Source: JAFDCJ01 sp049669725
GTDB lineage: Bacteria; Desulfobacterota; Desulfobacteria; Desulfobacterales; JAFDCJ01
Direction: 5' to 3'
Length of the DNA stretch: 64,000 nt
NCBI GenBank assembly: GCA_049669725.1
Contig: JBATKU010000735.1
Coordinates: 18,308 to 82,307, forward strand
Numbering within the stretch: the first letter of the stretch is position 1; every line of letters begins with the position of its first letter. The position numbers were made by a program, and so were the translations under genes. The notes beneath the pieces were generated by a model, which searched no databases, was not told the origin of the DNA, and saw nothing but the letters and a program-made list of their open reading frames with translations. Below are positions 1 through 9,700 of this stretch, one piece after another.

Positions 1-155
1 CTTCGGATGTCCTGGATACGGTTGAAGCCCATGGTAAGCTTGTACTGGGTGAAAAAGGCGAATTGATGGTAGAGTTTACCGGCCAAAAGGCTGTAGACAG
101 CCTATCATTTGCACTCACAGAAAGATTTGGCGATCAGGTGCTCCTATCTGCCTGA
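1..155 (+). CDS. C-terminal end of an unidentified protein (cut by window edge)
   Basis: An open frame enters from the left edge (first full codon at base 3) and stops at TGA 153-155, giving 50 residues that end in a short alternating hydrophobic/charged tail (…RFGDQVLLSA). The composition is that of a normal cytosolic protein. No motif allows assignment to a family. It is followed by about 100 bases without an obvious terminator and then by the LysM-protein gene on the same strand, so the two may or may not be co-transcribed. Confidence 0.5.
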   Translation, partial: SDVLDTVEAHGKLVLGEKGELMVEFTGQKAVDSLSFALTERFGDQVLLSA

Positions 156-257
156 CAACCGCCTGCCTATGCCGATGCCTATAACAGAGACCAGATCACA
201 AATAGCCACAGGATAAATTCAAACAGCAACACGTCATATCGTGTTTGAGGAGACAGA

Positions 258-818
258 ATGAGTAACCCAGAATATATGCCTGATAAAGATTTCAGTTGGC
301 ATGACAGCTATAATAAAGAAGATGAAATTGACCGTTACGAAAATGATACCGATGCAACTGCCGATGAAGTGTACCGCAAAGTGTTTTCGAAGTTATTAAT
401 AATTGCTGCAATGGTGTTTTTAATTTTCGTTATCCTTTTCGCCGTTGTCTTTTCTCAGAGCCAAGATTTAGTGGATAAAAAGCAGGTATTGGCCATAGAG
501 AAAAGACTTGACCGACTCGAAACCGAATTCACCGCACTCAAAACCCGCATCGCCTCAGCATTAGATCAAGCTATCCAAGAAATGGAGCGCGACAAAAATA
601 CGATGGCTACACAAAAAACGCCATCTGCAAAAACCCCACTACCCCTGCAGAAGGAGCAAAAAGACATAGAATCGAAAATACACAAAATCCAGTCGGGTGA
701 TTCCCTGTACAAAATCAGTCAGCAATATGGATTATCCATTGAGCAACTGCGCGACTATAACAACCTTGAGCCGAATGCAACGATTTTCCCTGGACAGGAA
801 CTTAAACTGACCCCATAG
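258..818 (+). CDS. Single-pass membrane protein with coiled coil and C-terminal LysM domain
   Basis: The 186-residue product has an acidic cytosolic N-terminus (residues 1-40), one strongly hydrophobic membrane segment (about 46-66), a charged heptad-like coiled-coil region (about 70-112), a Lys/Pro/Thr-rich linker and a LysM module (about 142-184, with the typical GDSLYKIS start and an FPGQELKL end). LysM domains bind peptidoglycan, so the protein probably tethers the inner membrane to the cell wall from the periplasmic side. A GAGGAG ribosome site lies 7 bases before the ATG. The organisation is common for anonymous envelope proteins in Deltaproteobacteria; no specific partner is visible nearby. 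Confidence 0.8.
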   Translation: MSNPEYMPDKDFSWHDSYNKEDEIDRYENDTDATADEVYRKVFSKLLIIAAMVFLIFVILFAVVFSQSQDLVDKKQVLAIEKRLDRLETEFTALKTRIASALDQAIQEMERDKNTMATQKTPSAKTPLPLQKEQKDIESKIHKIQSGDSLYKISQQYGLSIEQLRDYNNLEPNATIFPGQELKLTP

Positions 819-875
819 TCTTGCTATTTTGAGAAGGGTATTGATAGAAGTGGTTTCAAAGTAAAGGATAAGAAT

Positions 876-1493
876 TTGACGATATACTCAGCCATTGGGT
901 TTTCAGTGGCCATGCTTATTCTGGCGGCCAGCCCGGGACCCGGAGTTTTTGCAACGGTTGCCAGGGCGTTGGCTTCCGGCTTCAGATCGGCCCTGGCCGT
1001 TATATGCGGTATTGTTTTGGGAGACATTATTTATCTGCTGTTTGCCGCCTTCGGGCTCTCTGTGGTGGCCCGGGTTCTGGGGAATATGTTTTTTATCGTC
1101 AAAATCTGCGGCGGCGCCTATTTGGTCTGGCTGGGTATTAAAATATGGCTGAAGGACCCGGAGCCTGTCTCCGGAACTCAGGATTCCGACTCCCGTTCAC
1201 AGTGGGCAAATTTTTTCAGCGGTCTTGTTATTACATTGTCCAACCCCAAAGTAATTCTTTTTTATTGCGGCTTTTTGCCGACCTTCCTTGACTTGTCTAC
1301 CCTTACAGTTTTTGATCTGGCAATTGTGGTTGCCATCATTACCGCTGTTCTGGTTGGTGTCCTGGGAACTTATGCCTATTTGGCCAGCCGCGCTCGCAAA
1401 TTGTTTACCAATAAGCGCTCAGTGCGGCGACTTAACCGGGCCGCTGGCAGCGTAATGGTTGCTGCCGGTGTTGCCATTGCCGTTCGATCGTAA
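876..1493 (+). CDS. LysE/RhtB-family amino-acid exporter
   Basis: The 205-residue polytopic protein has about six hydrophobic segments and the family hallmark ASPGPGVF near residue 18, followed by the Gly/Ala-rich second helix (ASGFRSALAV). Proteins of this family export amino acids or their analogues (lysine, threonine, homoserine) across the inner membrane by proton exchange; the substrate cannot be read from sequence. The start is TTG at 876 with an AAGGAT site upstream. It lies 57 bases after the LysM gene on the same strand, but no functional link is evident. Confidence 0.85.
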   Translation: MTIYSAIGFSVAMLILAASPGPGVFATVARALASGFRSALAVICGIVLGDIIYLLFAAFGLSVVARVLGNMFFIVKICGGAYLVWLGIKIWLKDPEPVSGTQDSDSRSQWANFFSGLVITLSNPKVILFYCGFLPTFLDLSTLTVFDLAIVVAIITAVLVGVLGTYAYLASRARKLFTNKRSVRRLNRAAGSVMVAAGVAIAVRS

Positions 1494-1600
1494 ATGGCGC
1501 GCTTCTGAAGATGAATATGAGAACTGCGATTCTGGTTTGCTATTTCTGCGATCCGGGCCTTGCGGCGGTCAATGTCATATCCTCTTTCCGGGTGAGATCG

Positions 1601-2194
1601 TCAAATAAACTTGATTCCGAATCCTAGATTATTCCTACGCACAATCCATCCTCTCAGCCGAAAATTCTTGCGGGTCTCTTCCCCAGGTATGATTAGAATA
1701 ATATTTTTTCCGGTGGGAAAGATCAAATTAGTTTCAATAAAGGCTCCGCCGCGGCTGATATCTCTAATCCGCCCAGGATACTTTTGATTTTGATACTTAA
1801 GGCGAATCTGATTATCGTAAATTATTCTCTGATACTCCCGTTCATCTTCGATCTCATTTTTCCGATTAATTTCCTGGTCACAGATTTGTACTATAGACTC
1901 TTTGGGGTTGATCGATTTAGCTCCATAACCGAAGCGAAAAGATGAGTTAACAAGATCTTTTCTCCAAATAATGTAGACGTCAAACGTTATTTCCTCTTTG
2001 TTTAGCCTCCTAACCGTTACGGAAATTTCATCGTCTGGTAAAATTTCTTCATTAGATTCGAAATATATTCCTCCACTGCTTAAATTATGAATAATACCGT
2101 CATAATGGATATCAGGTATGACAATATCATGCATAATATCCACGTCGCATCTATAGCGCTGCTCTCTAATACTTCGCGGTGGGTTTAAACTCAT
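1601..2194 (-). CDS. Double PilZ-domain protein (putative c-di-GMP receptor)
   Basis: The 197-residue soluble protein carries two PilZ-like beta-barrel repeats. Each has the second half of the c-di-GMP signature: NLSSGG at about 38-43 and DISRGG at about 145-150. The arginine pair normally placed before each barrel is present only loosely (an Arg-rich N-terminus for the first; not clear for the second), so binding by the second copy is uncertain. PilZ proteins couple c-di-GMP to motility, exopolysaccharide or transcription. It stands alone with an ATG start and a GGGAGAAT site. A REC-GGDEF protein at 26.5 kb could supply the ligand, but there is no operon link. Confidence 0.8.
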   Translation of the reverse strand: MSLNPPRSIREQRYRCDVDIMHDIVIPDIHYDGIIHNLSSGGIYFESNEEILPDDEISVTVRRLNKEEITFDVYIIWRKDLVNSSFRFGYGAKSINPKESIVQICDQEINRKNEIEDEREYQRIIYDNQIRLKYQNQKYPGRIRDISRGGAFIETNLIFPTGKNIILIIPGEETRKNFRLRGWIVRRNNLGFGIKFI

Positions 2195-2485
2195 AAATTC
2201 TCCCTTGTCCAGAATGCTATTTCGAATTTCTCTATGGCAATATATGGCTGGCAGCGCCTGCCTTGTAGCAGTCTATCCGCTATACTATAATTTGTACTTT
2301 TTATTGCTTGAAATACAATATGTTGTATAAAAGAGGTTTATAAGAAATTTTTCTTCATTAATCAAGCGGAATAACACCACTTTCAGCCCGGCCCATTTTT
2401 TGACGACAAATTGAATAATACTAAATAGTTAAAGATTAAAGTCTGAATTATTGATTTAAGTTTTTGTGTCATGGAGTTGACCGCT

Positions 2486-4009
2486 TTAAAAGAGCGTTTT
2501 AACTTCTTCTTTTAACACTTTGCCCATGGTGTTCCGCGGCAGCTTATCCACAAAAGCAATCTCCTTGGGGCATTTCCAGTCGTGAAGGTGCTTTTTGCAA
2601 TAGGCTTGAACCTCGCCGGCGGAAACGTCAGCCTCAGGTTTTTTGACCACAGCAGCCGCTACCTTTTCCCCCCATTTTTTTTCGACAAGGCCGACCACCG
2701 ATGATTCCGCGATACCCTCCATCTGATTGATGACGTTTTCTATTTCTTTGGGAGAAATATTTTCACCACCAGAGATGATAATGTGCTTGATGCGATCGGT
2801 AAGATAGTAGTACCCGTCTTCATCGATGTTTCCCAGATCTCCGGTTTTAAACCAGCCCTGCTCAAAAGTTTTGGCGGTTTCTTCAGGCTTTTGCCAGTAG
2901 CCCGGGGTGACGGCGGGTCCTTTCAACCAGATTTCGCCGGTTTGACCGGGTTTTACATCAGTACTGGTTGCGGGATCGACAATGCGCACCTCCAGCCCCG
3001 GCAAGGGGATGCCGATGGATCCCGGTTTTCTTCTGCCCCTCAGCGGATTGGAAAAATTCATCCCGGTTTCAGACATTCCTTCCCGTTCCACCGGTTCTTT
3101 GCCGAAAAGCTTATGGATGCGCTCAAAGTCCTGGGCCAGAAGAGGTGCCGACCCTGAGGTCCATAACCGCATGTGGGGGAAATCAATTTTTTTGTCACCG
3201 ACGTGGTCCATCAATTTGGCATACATGGCCGGAACGGCCATAAATACGGTGCAGATATCGGGCCCGTCCTGTTTGCTCAAAGTATCAATTACCGTTGCCG
3301 GAGAAAATTGATCCAGCAACAGCGCGTGGGCGCCTGCCAGCAGCGACGTGTGCAGGGCGAAACAAAGTCCGTGCACATGGAAAAGCGGCAGGGCATGGCA
3401 GATGACGTCTGTGTCAGTGAGTTCCCAGATATTGATGATATTGCGAGCATCATGTACCAGGTTCTGGGATGTTAATACGGCCCCTTTCGGTTTACCCGTA
3501 GTTCCCGAGGTGTATATGATGAGCCCGGGATCATCCGGGCCGATTTTAACCGGCGTGAAATCTTCAGAAGCAGTGGTGAATGTTTCGATATCCTGGTAGG
3601 GCTTTCGGCTGTCAATAACAAGGGTAGTGAGGTTGGGCGTTATTTCCGCGATGAATGACTGTTTATCAGGATCAAGCAAAATCAACTTTGCCTGTGCATC
3701 TCCCAGCAGGTATTGCATTTCTGATTGTTTAAAGCCGGAATTCAAAGGTACGGCGATGGCACCAATTTTTTGCAATGCCAGATGAGCTGCCACGAATATT
3801 AAAGATTTGGGAATGAAAAGGATGACGCGGTCACCCTTTTCCACGCCCAGCTCCCGCAACGTGTTGGCCATCCGGCAGGCATCACGCTCCAGTTCAAAAT
3901 AAGAAATTTCTGTTTCCGCCCGGCCATCTCTCAGAAAAGTAATAGCCGGCTCATCTTTGCGGGTCAAAAAGGAATTGGTAAAGCATTCCGTAAGTGATTT
4001 ATTACTCAT
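2486..4009 (-). CDS. Acyl-CoA synthetase (AMP-forming), malonyl-CoA synthetase-like
   Basis: The roughly 507-residue adenylate-forming enzyme has all core motifs: the P-loop YTSGTTGKPKGA (about residue 166), the GMSETG substrate/AMP motif, the YYYLTDRIKHIIISGGENISP hinge region and the C-terminal catalytic lysine in RNTMGKVLKEE. It activates a carboxylic acid as acyl-adenylate and transfers it to CoA. Overall length and spacing resemble malonyl/methylmalonyl-CoA synthetases and short-chain acyl-CoA ligases, but the substrate is not determined. I chose the ATG at 4009, which has GGAG at good spacing, over an upstream TTG at 4024. The gene is downstream of a TRAP remnant, whose lost transporter may once have supplied its substrate. 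Confidence 0.85.
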   Translation of the reverse strand: MSNKSLTECFTNSFLTRKDEPAITFLRDGRAETEISYFELERDACRMANTLRELGVEKGDRVILFIPKSLIFVAAHLALQKIGAIAVPLNSGFKQSEMQYLLGDAQAKLILLDPDKQSFIAEITPNLTTLVIDSRKPYQDIETFTTASEDFTPVKIGPDDPGLIIYTSGTTGKPKGAVLTSQNLVHDARNIINIWELTDTDVICHALPLFHVHGLCFALHTSLLAGAHALLLDQFSPATVIDTLSKQDGPDICTVFMAVPAMYAKLMDHVGDKKIDFPHMRLWTSGSAPLLAQDFERIHKLFGKEPVEREGMSETGMNFSNPLRGRRKPGSIGIPLPGLEVRIVDPATSTDVKPGQTGEIWLKGPAVTPGYWQKPEETAKTFEQGWFKTGDLGNIDEDGYYYLTDRIKHIIISGGENISPKEIENVINQMEGIAESSVVGLVEKKWGEKVAAAVVKKPEADVSAGEVQAYCKKHLHDWKCPKEIAFVDKLPRNTMGKVLKEEVKTLF

Positions 4010-4041
4010 TTTCGTCTCCACCAAAAGACATATTTTATCGT

Positions 4042-4188
4042 TAAAAGTGGTTTTTAATTCTCAGATTAGGTTCAAGTTCAAGGCTTATCTCGGATTGAAA
4101 GCGGAGCGTACACGCAAGTACGTGAGCATTTCAATTCGAGATACAACGCAGAAATTGGGCCTAAGATGGGGATTTAAAACCACTTTTA
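4042..4188. repeat. Long-hairpin dispersed repeat, copy A
   Basis: This 147-bp imperfect palindrome begins and ends with a perfect 13-bp inverted pair (TAAAAGTGGTTTT at 4042-4054, its complement at 4176-4188). Much of the intervening left and right arms is also mutually complementary. The centre (4091-4140) contains GCGGAGCGTAC…AGTACGTGAGC flanked by GGATTGAAA and TTTCAATTC. Nearly the same centre occurs in opposite orientation at 53978-54020 (copy B), where the outer arms differ in sequence but are again self-complementary. The right end overlaps the stop codon of the dctM remnant. It carries no ORF and looks like a non-autonomous element or a large RNA/DNA hairpin. Confidence 0.75.
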
Positions 4189-4317
4189 GCCGATCATCTT
4201 GTTCGGCAGCCACAACGCCAGCTCCGGCCAGATGCACACACAGACGATGACTAGGGCTTCAATCATTACAAACAAGATAACGCCTATCAAAACGTGGGAC
4301 ATGGGCACATCCGGTGC
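4186..4317 (-). pseudogene. C-terminal remnant of a TRAP transporter large permease (dctM)
   Basis: Reading leftward from about 4317 in a frame different from dctP gives 43 codons that start APDVPMSHVLIGV, run through a hydrophobic helix and end IWPELALWLPNKMIG before TAA. This matches the last transmembrane helix and the WLP ending typical of DctM permeases. The first part of DctM and the whole DctQ subunit are absent; the remnant joins directly onto truncated dctP. It overlaps the last dctP codons in another frame. It is almost certainly non-functional and marks a deletion of roughly 2 kb or an assembly collapse. Confidence 0.75.
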
Positions 4318-5075
4318 CAGGTTTTTTCGGAGATGACCAAATTTTCGGCCATGTACCAGCTGGAGTAGTCTCTGGGTGCATTAATGTATTTGAGCACCTC
4401 ATAGAGCCGATAGGAGACAAATGAAGCAGAGGATGTCAGCATGGTGTCCAGGACACCGGTGGACAGGGCATGGTAGGTTTCCGAAGACGGCATGCTGGTA
4501 ATCGATGCTCCGGCTGCTCCCATCATAAATTCAAACTTTTTGCCGGCGGCCCGCAGTTTAGTTCCTTTAACATCGGCGGGCACTTTTATTTGCCTTATTT
4601 TGCTGCCCAGGCCGCCGTCAAACCAGGCCCATACAAGGTTGCGAACACCGTTGGCCTGCATCAGGGCGTCCACTTTTTTCCCGATCGGCTTGTTTCGCCA
4701 GGTGAGTCCCTGTTGGATGTTGGCCACCGAACAGGGCATTAAGGTGACGGACAGCTGGGGCACCTTGCCGGAGGCATAATCCAGCGGGAAGCAAGACATA
4801 TCCAGTGCGCCTTTGCGCATGGCATCCCATTGTTCTTTCGGCTTATAAAGTGATTTGGCAGGGTAGTGGCGGAATTGAATTTCACCATTGGTCCGTTTGG
4901 TGACCATTTCGCCAAACACGCGACCCATCTGATCCCGGACATCGCCTTTTGCAAATTGATGAGAGACTTTTAAGGTCATGGATTTGGCTAAGGAAGTTTC
5001 GGCTTGGATAAACAGAAATGAAAAGGCGACGGCCAGAGTGATGCCTATGAATAATAAAGTTTTTCTTGACTTCAT
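4287..5075 (-). pseudogene. TRAP transporter solute-binding protein, C-terminally truncated (dctP)
   Basis: The frame begins with a Sec signal peptide (about residues 1-30) and continues as a typical DctP periplasmic binding protein (KVSHQFAKGDVRDQMGR; later the conserved region ending MAENLVISEKTW). Normal family members have about 330 residues; here native sequence stops near residue 252, after ISEKTW, and a few out-of-frame residues precede the stop. The missing end contains the last helices of the fold, so the protein is probably dead. Start is ATG with a GGGGG ribosome site 7 bases away. Immediately downstream is the tail of dctM, so the operon dctP-dctQ-dctM has lost its middle. Confidence 0.8.
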
Positions 5076-5424
5076 GTTAACCCCCTTTTTTGTAGTTTAA
5101 GCCAAAATTTTCCCGCATCGCCGTGACGGGCAATAGCTCTTTTAACAAATCGAATGCAACACCTCCTTTCGTTAACCGGCTGAATTTTCCAGTATGCTAC
5201 TTTGTTTTTTCATATATGATACCAAGCAATGTCAAGCATTATTCTAATTTCCTTCCTAACCATCGCCGAATTTCAATCCAGCCGAATGATCTTAAGCCTA
5301 AAGAAGGGTTTATATTTTGCTTGACAGCAGCAGTGATATTATTCATTAGTAGTCATCCGGGGTTTATAGCTTAATCAGCAGGTAACTGATAGTCAATCTT
5401 TAAGCATTCATCAGTACGTGGCCG
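5076..5424. other. Divergent intergenic region between dctP remnant and radical SAM gene
   Basis: No coding potential is seen in these 349 bases. On the minus strand TTGACA (5235-5230) followed by an A/T-rich TATATG-like segment is a candidate promoter for dctP, though the spacing is short. On the plus strand another TTGACA near 5322 precedes the radical SAM gene, without a convincing -10. No operator-like symmetry was found. Confidence 0.4.
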
Positions 5425-6723
5425 ATGAAAGTTCTACTTGTTTATCTCAACAAGCGAACCGATAACCTGAAGTTGATGAGCCCTGCACCCCTGACCCTTC
5501 CCTTGCTGGCAGCCTACACTCCCCCGGATATTGAAGTCTCCATCGTCGATGAGGCCTTTGAAACCATTGATTATGACCAGGAAGTGGATCTGGTCGCCAC
5601 CACCTTTGTTCTACCGCTGGCCTATCGGGCCTATAAACTCGCACACGAGTTTCGCAAAAGAGGTAAAACAATCGTATGCGGGGGGCCGCATGCGACCCTG
5701 ATGCCCCATGAAACCGCCATGCACTTCGATTCGGTGGTGATCGGTCAGGGTGACCTAACCTGGCCCATACTGCTGGATGACTTTAAGAAAGGTCGCTTAA
5801 AAAAATTTTACACAACGAATCAGGATGTTGATATGGCGACCATCCCCTTCGCCAGAAGGGATTTGCTAAATCCCAAAGGCTACAGCATTTTAAATACTTT
5901 TCAGGCCACCCGGGGTTGTCCTTATAGCTGCACCTACTGTACCACCCATACCATCTATCCAAAATTTTTAACCCCTCCGGTAAAAAAAGTCGTTGAGGAA
6001 ATCGAGCAAGTTGAAGGGGGGCCGTTTCATCGCCGCCTGCTTCTTTTCTGGGACGATAATCTGGTTGGCAATCCTGTATGGGCCAGAAGGCTGTTTGAAG
6101 AGATGATGCCACTGAAAAAAAAATGGGTTGCCCAGTTAACCTTTACGATTACAGAGGATAAAGAACTGGTGCGGGCCGCGGCCAAAAGCGGCTGTGTTGG
6201 TCTTTTTTTTGGCCTCGAATCCTTTAATTCTCTTAGTTTGAAAAACAGCAACAAGAAACATAACGTGGTTGAAAAATATAAGGAAGGCATCAAATTGCTT
6301 CACGATCACGGGATTTCAGTTTATGCCGGCATGATGTTTGGTTTTGATGACGACAGGAAGGATATTTTTGAAATAACCCTGGAAAAAGCTATTGAGCTGG
6401 GTATCGACAATTTAGGCCCAAAAATTCTGGTACCCTATCCGAATATGCCTCTTTTCGACCGATTGTTCAAAGAAAACAGGATTATCCACACTGATTGGTC
6501 CAAATATAATGGCAACCATGCGGTTTTTCACCCACTGCATATGGCAGCAGAAGAATTGGAGAGCGGCAACAAATGGTTTCACCGCGAATTCCATTCCTAT
6601 AAATCCATTGCCCAAAGATTGTGGAAATCAAAAGCGGCAACCTGGTTTACCCTGCCGATCAATCTTTCCAAACGGAAAGTTCTTTACCAAAAATCCGAGG
6701 GGAAATCTATTTCAGCCAATTGA
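5425..6723 (+). CDS. B12-binding-type radical SAM protein
   Basis: The 432-residue protein has an N-terminal Rossmann-like domain of the kind that binds cobalamin (about 1-130, with CGGPHATLMP near 85) and a radical SAM barrel with the cluster motif C165-x3-C169-x2-C172 (CPYSCTYC). Such enzymes use a [4Fe-4S] cluster and S-adenosylmethionine to generate radicals, often for methylation or ring rearrangement in hopanoid, lipid or natural-product pathways. The DxHxxG cobalamin ligand motif is not obvious, so B12 dependence is uncertain. The 3' end overlaps the convergent cyclase gene by 12 bases. No Shine-Dalgarno is evident before the ATG. Confidence 0.8.
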   Translation: MKVLLVYLNKRTDNLKLMSPAPLTLPLLAAYTPPDIEVSIVDEAFETIDYDQEVDLVATTFVLPLAYRAYKLAHEFRKRGKTIVCGGPHATLMPHETAMHFDSVVIGQGDLTWPILLDDFKKGRLKKFYTTNQDVDMATIPFARRDLLNPKGYSILNTFQATRGCPYSCTYCTTHTIYPKFLTPPVKKVVEEIEQVEGGPFHRRLLLFWDDNLVGNPVWARRLFEEMMPLKKKWVAQLTFTITEDKELVRAAAKSGCVGLFFGLESFNSLSLKNSNKKHNVVEKYKEGIKLLHDHGISVYAGMMFGFDDDRKDIFEITLEKAIELGIDNLGPKILVPYPNMPLFDRLFKENRIIHTDWSKYNGNHAVFHPLHMAAEELESGNKWFHREFHSYKSIAQRLWKSKAATWFTLPINLSKRKVLYQKSEGKSISAN

Positions 6724-9700
6724 TGCCAGTCTTTTTTCAGCCCGCTTCAAAAATCCATCGGAACCGCAGTCTTTGAATACCTCAATGGCTTTGTTTAAGA
6801 CGGCTATTGCGTTATTCCCGTTTCCTTTACGCTTGTGCAGTTCAGCGTAAAGGGCGTAAGTTCTTCCCAGATTCAGCAGCGTGCCGTTGTTGCTGTCGGC
6901 CTCAATCGCTTTATTAATCCATTTTTCAGCCACGTCCAGGTGCTGATCATCGATATTTAATAGAATTTCTGCCATATTTCTACGAATCCAACCATCCCAA
7001 ATTCTCGCTTTATTTACATCCGCGTAGCCGACCAAAGTATTTAAATCAAAACCCGGTTCGTTATTGATAACCTTTATCCTCGCAATGGCTGATTTGGAAA
7101 CATTTTTCCAGGATGGAATAAGACGATTATGTTCTAAAATCTCAATGGCCTGTTTGTAATTATTTTCGGATTCTTTAAAGTTTCCAATTTCAAAAAAGGC
7201 CTCACCCAGAAAAAAATGGGCCAGCCCATGAAAGATAATCAGTCTAATTTTATCGCAAAATTTGCATCCTTCGGTAAGATGCAAGATGGCCTTATCAAAA
7301 AAGCCGCGACCATAGCAGGAAATACCATGGCAGACTGAGGCCATTGCTTTGGAGAAAATATCACCGCTTTCGTTGGCGCCTTCCAGGGCCTCACTGCTGG
7401 TTTGATGGCTTTTCTTGACGTGACCTCTAAAATAATGAATAAAATAACTCAGGTTGCTTTTAATAATCGAAACCCCCCAGTGACTGTTGGCCGCCATGTT
7501 GATTTCAAGGGCCCTGGTCATGTGAACACCGGCTTTCTCAAATTCACAATTTACCGATCTGACGACGGCCAACCAAAAGTTTGAAAAAAGGCTAGATACC
7601 ATATCATTTGATTCCCCTGAAATGTTTAAGGCCTCTTCCAGGTTTTTAAATGCCCCCGGAAAATCCTCTTCGACCATATATTTATAGGATCCGATGATGG
7701 TATATATTTGAGAAAGCCGGTGCTTATATGCCAGGGTTTCAGCCAACTTAACAACGGGTGCCACGGCATTGTTCGCCTCTGCATGAAAACCACTCTGGAT
7801 AGAATACAGCCCCAACACCGTCCTGGCATCGATGATCTCTTTTAACACCATATCGGTTTGAGGCAATTTTTCAAGGCAGCCGATTCTCTTTTGGGCATAG
7901 TCAATGGCATCCGCCAGCAAAGCTGCCTTTTCAGCCTGTCTTTCGGCCAATCTTGAATATTTAGCCCCCTTTTCGCTGTTCTCACAGGCAATATAATGTT
8001 CGGTCAACACACCATAGTGCTTTTCAATCTCATCTTGGTAAATTTCCTCGACAGCATCGCCGATCTGTTCGTGATGGATTTTTTTTCTGCTGGTTAGTAT
8101 CGATTCGTAGATGACCTCACGGGTTAAGGCATGCTTGAATATGTATACTGTTTCAGGAAATTTCTCTCTCTCATAAAGCAATTCTGAATCTTTTAAAACG
8201 GACAGCAGAGAGAGCAATACCTGTTTTTGAAGGCTGGTTACCCGCTTTAATAACCTGTAGCTGAATTCCCTTTCGATGACGGCCCCGGTCTGAAGCAAAT
8301 CTTTGGCGCCCTTCGGTAAGGTATCCACCCTGGCCATGATGATATCCTGAATCGTTAAGGGGATCGTCATATCCTGGAAATCTTTTGCCAGGCAATAAAC
8401 CCCGTTCTTTTTTATCGCTATCTTGAGATCTATCAGGGATCGGACAAACTCCTCGCTAAAGAATGGAATCCCTTCGGTTTTTTCCAGAATAAGGTTTGTA
8501 AGATTCTCGTCAAGTTTTTCCGTTCCCAGCAGATGAGACACCATCACTAGGGTCTCACGATTGGAAAGCCGGTTTAAATTAATCCGGCTTTGATAGGGTC
8601 GACTGCCCCAGGCCGGAACAAATTCGGGCCGGTAGGTGAATATTAAAAATACTTTTGAGTCCAATATATTTTCCAGCAGATATTTGAAGCTGTCCTCAGA
8701 GCTTTTGTCAATCCAGTGCAGATCCTCGATGGCCATAACCCAGGGACGATACTTGGAATACTTCAGTACGACTTTGTTTAGGACATCAATCGTGCGTTCT
8801 TTCTTGGCTTCCGGGCTCATCTGGATTGCGTCTATTCCGCTGTTTTTAACGGATAAAAGTTCCAGTAGGTATGGAAGGGTCGAAGCTTCATCAGCGCCTA
8901 AAAATTTAAGGGCCTTTGAGCTTTTTGCTATAATTTCAACATCGCCATCGTCCTCCCTGATACCAAAGGCGGATTTCAAAATGTCGATGATCGGATGAAA
9001 AGCGTCTCCTCTGCTATACGAAAGACATTTACCTTCAAAAAAGGCAATATCTTCATTGCTTACTGCTTTTCTGAACTCATATAAAAGCCTGGACTTGCCG
9101 ACACCGGCTTCAGCTATAATAGAAAAAGCCTGACCGTGTCCGTCCATGGACCGCTCAAATCCTTCCAGCAGCAGATCGAGTTCCCGTTGCCTGCCGACAA
9201 AAGGAGTTAGTCCTCTCTCCGCGCTGACATCAAACCTTGTTATGCGTGTGCTGGGTGCAATAAACCGATAAATCGTGACCGGTTTTTCCTTGCCTTTGAT
9301 CATTTTCTCCCCCAGCGCCTCAAACCGGAAAAATCCCTCTGTAAGCTTGAAAGTCTCTTCCGACACACAGGTGGTTCCAGGTTCTGCCAGTCCTTCCATC
9401 CGGGAAGCCAGATTCACGGTATCGCCGACGGCCTTGAACTCCATCCGAAGGTCATTGCCGAGGGTTCCAACAACCACCGGACCGGTATGAATACCGATTC
9501 GCATTTTTATGGGAAGGGTTTGACCCTTCTTTAGTTTCATCCGCTCACTGAACTTGGCCATTTTCTTATGAATGGCATAAGCGGTGCGAACGGCTTTTTG
9601 AGGTGCATCCTCCAGCGCAATCGGGGCACCAAAAAGGGCCATAATTCCATCACCGGTCATTTCGTTGACCACACCTTCGTAATCATGGACCTTGTGAATC

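Noticed and set aside
2783..3599. Several plus-strand frames opposite the acyl-CoA synthetase
   Set aside because: Antisense shadows of a gene with complete motifs.
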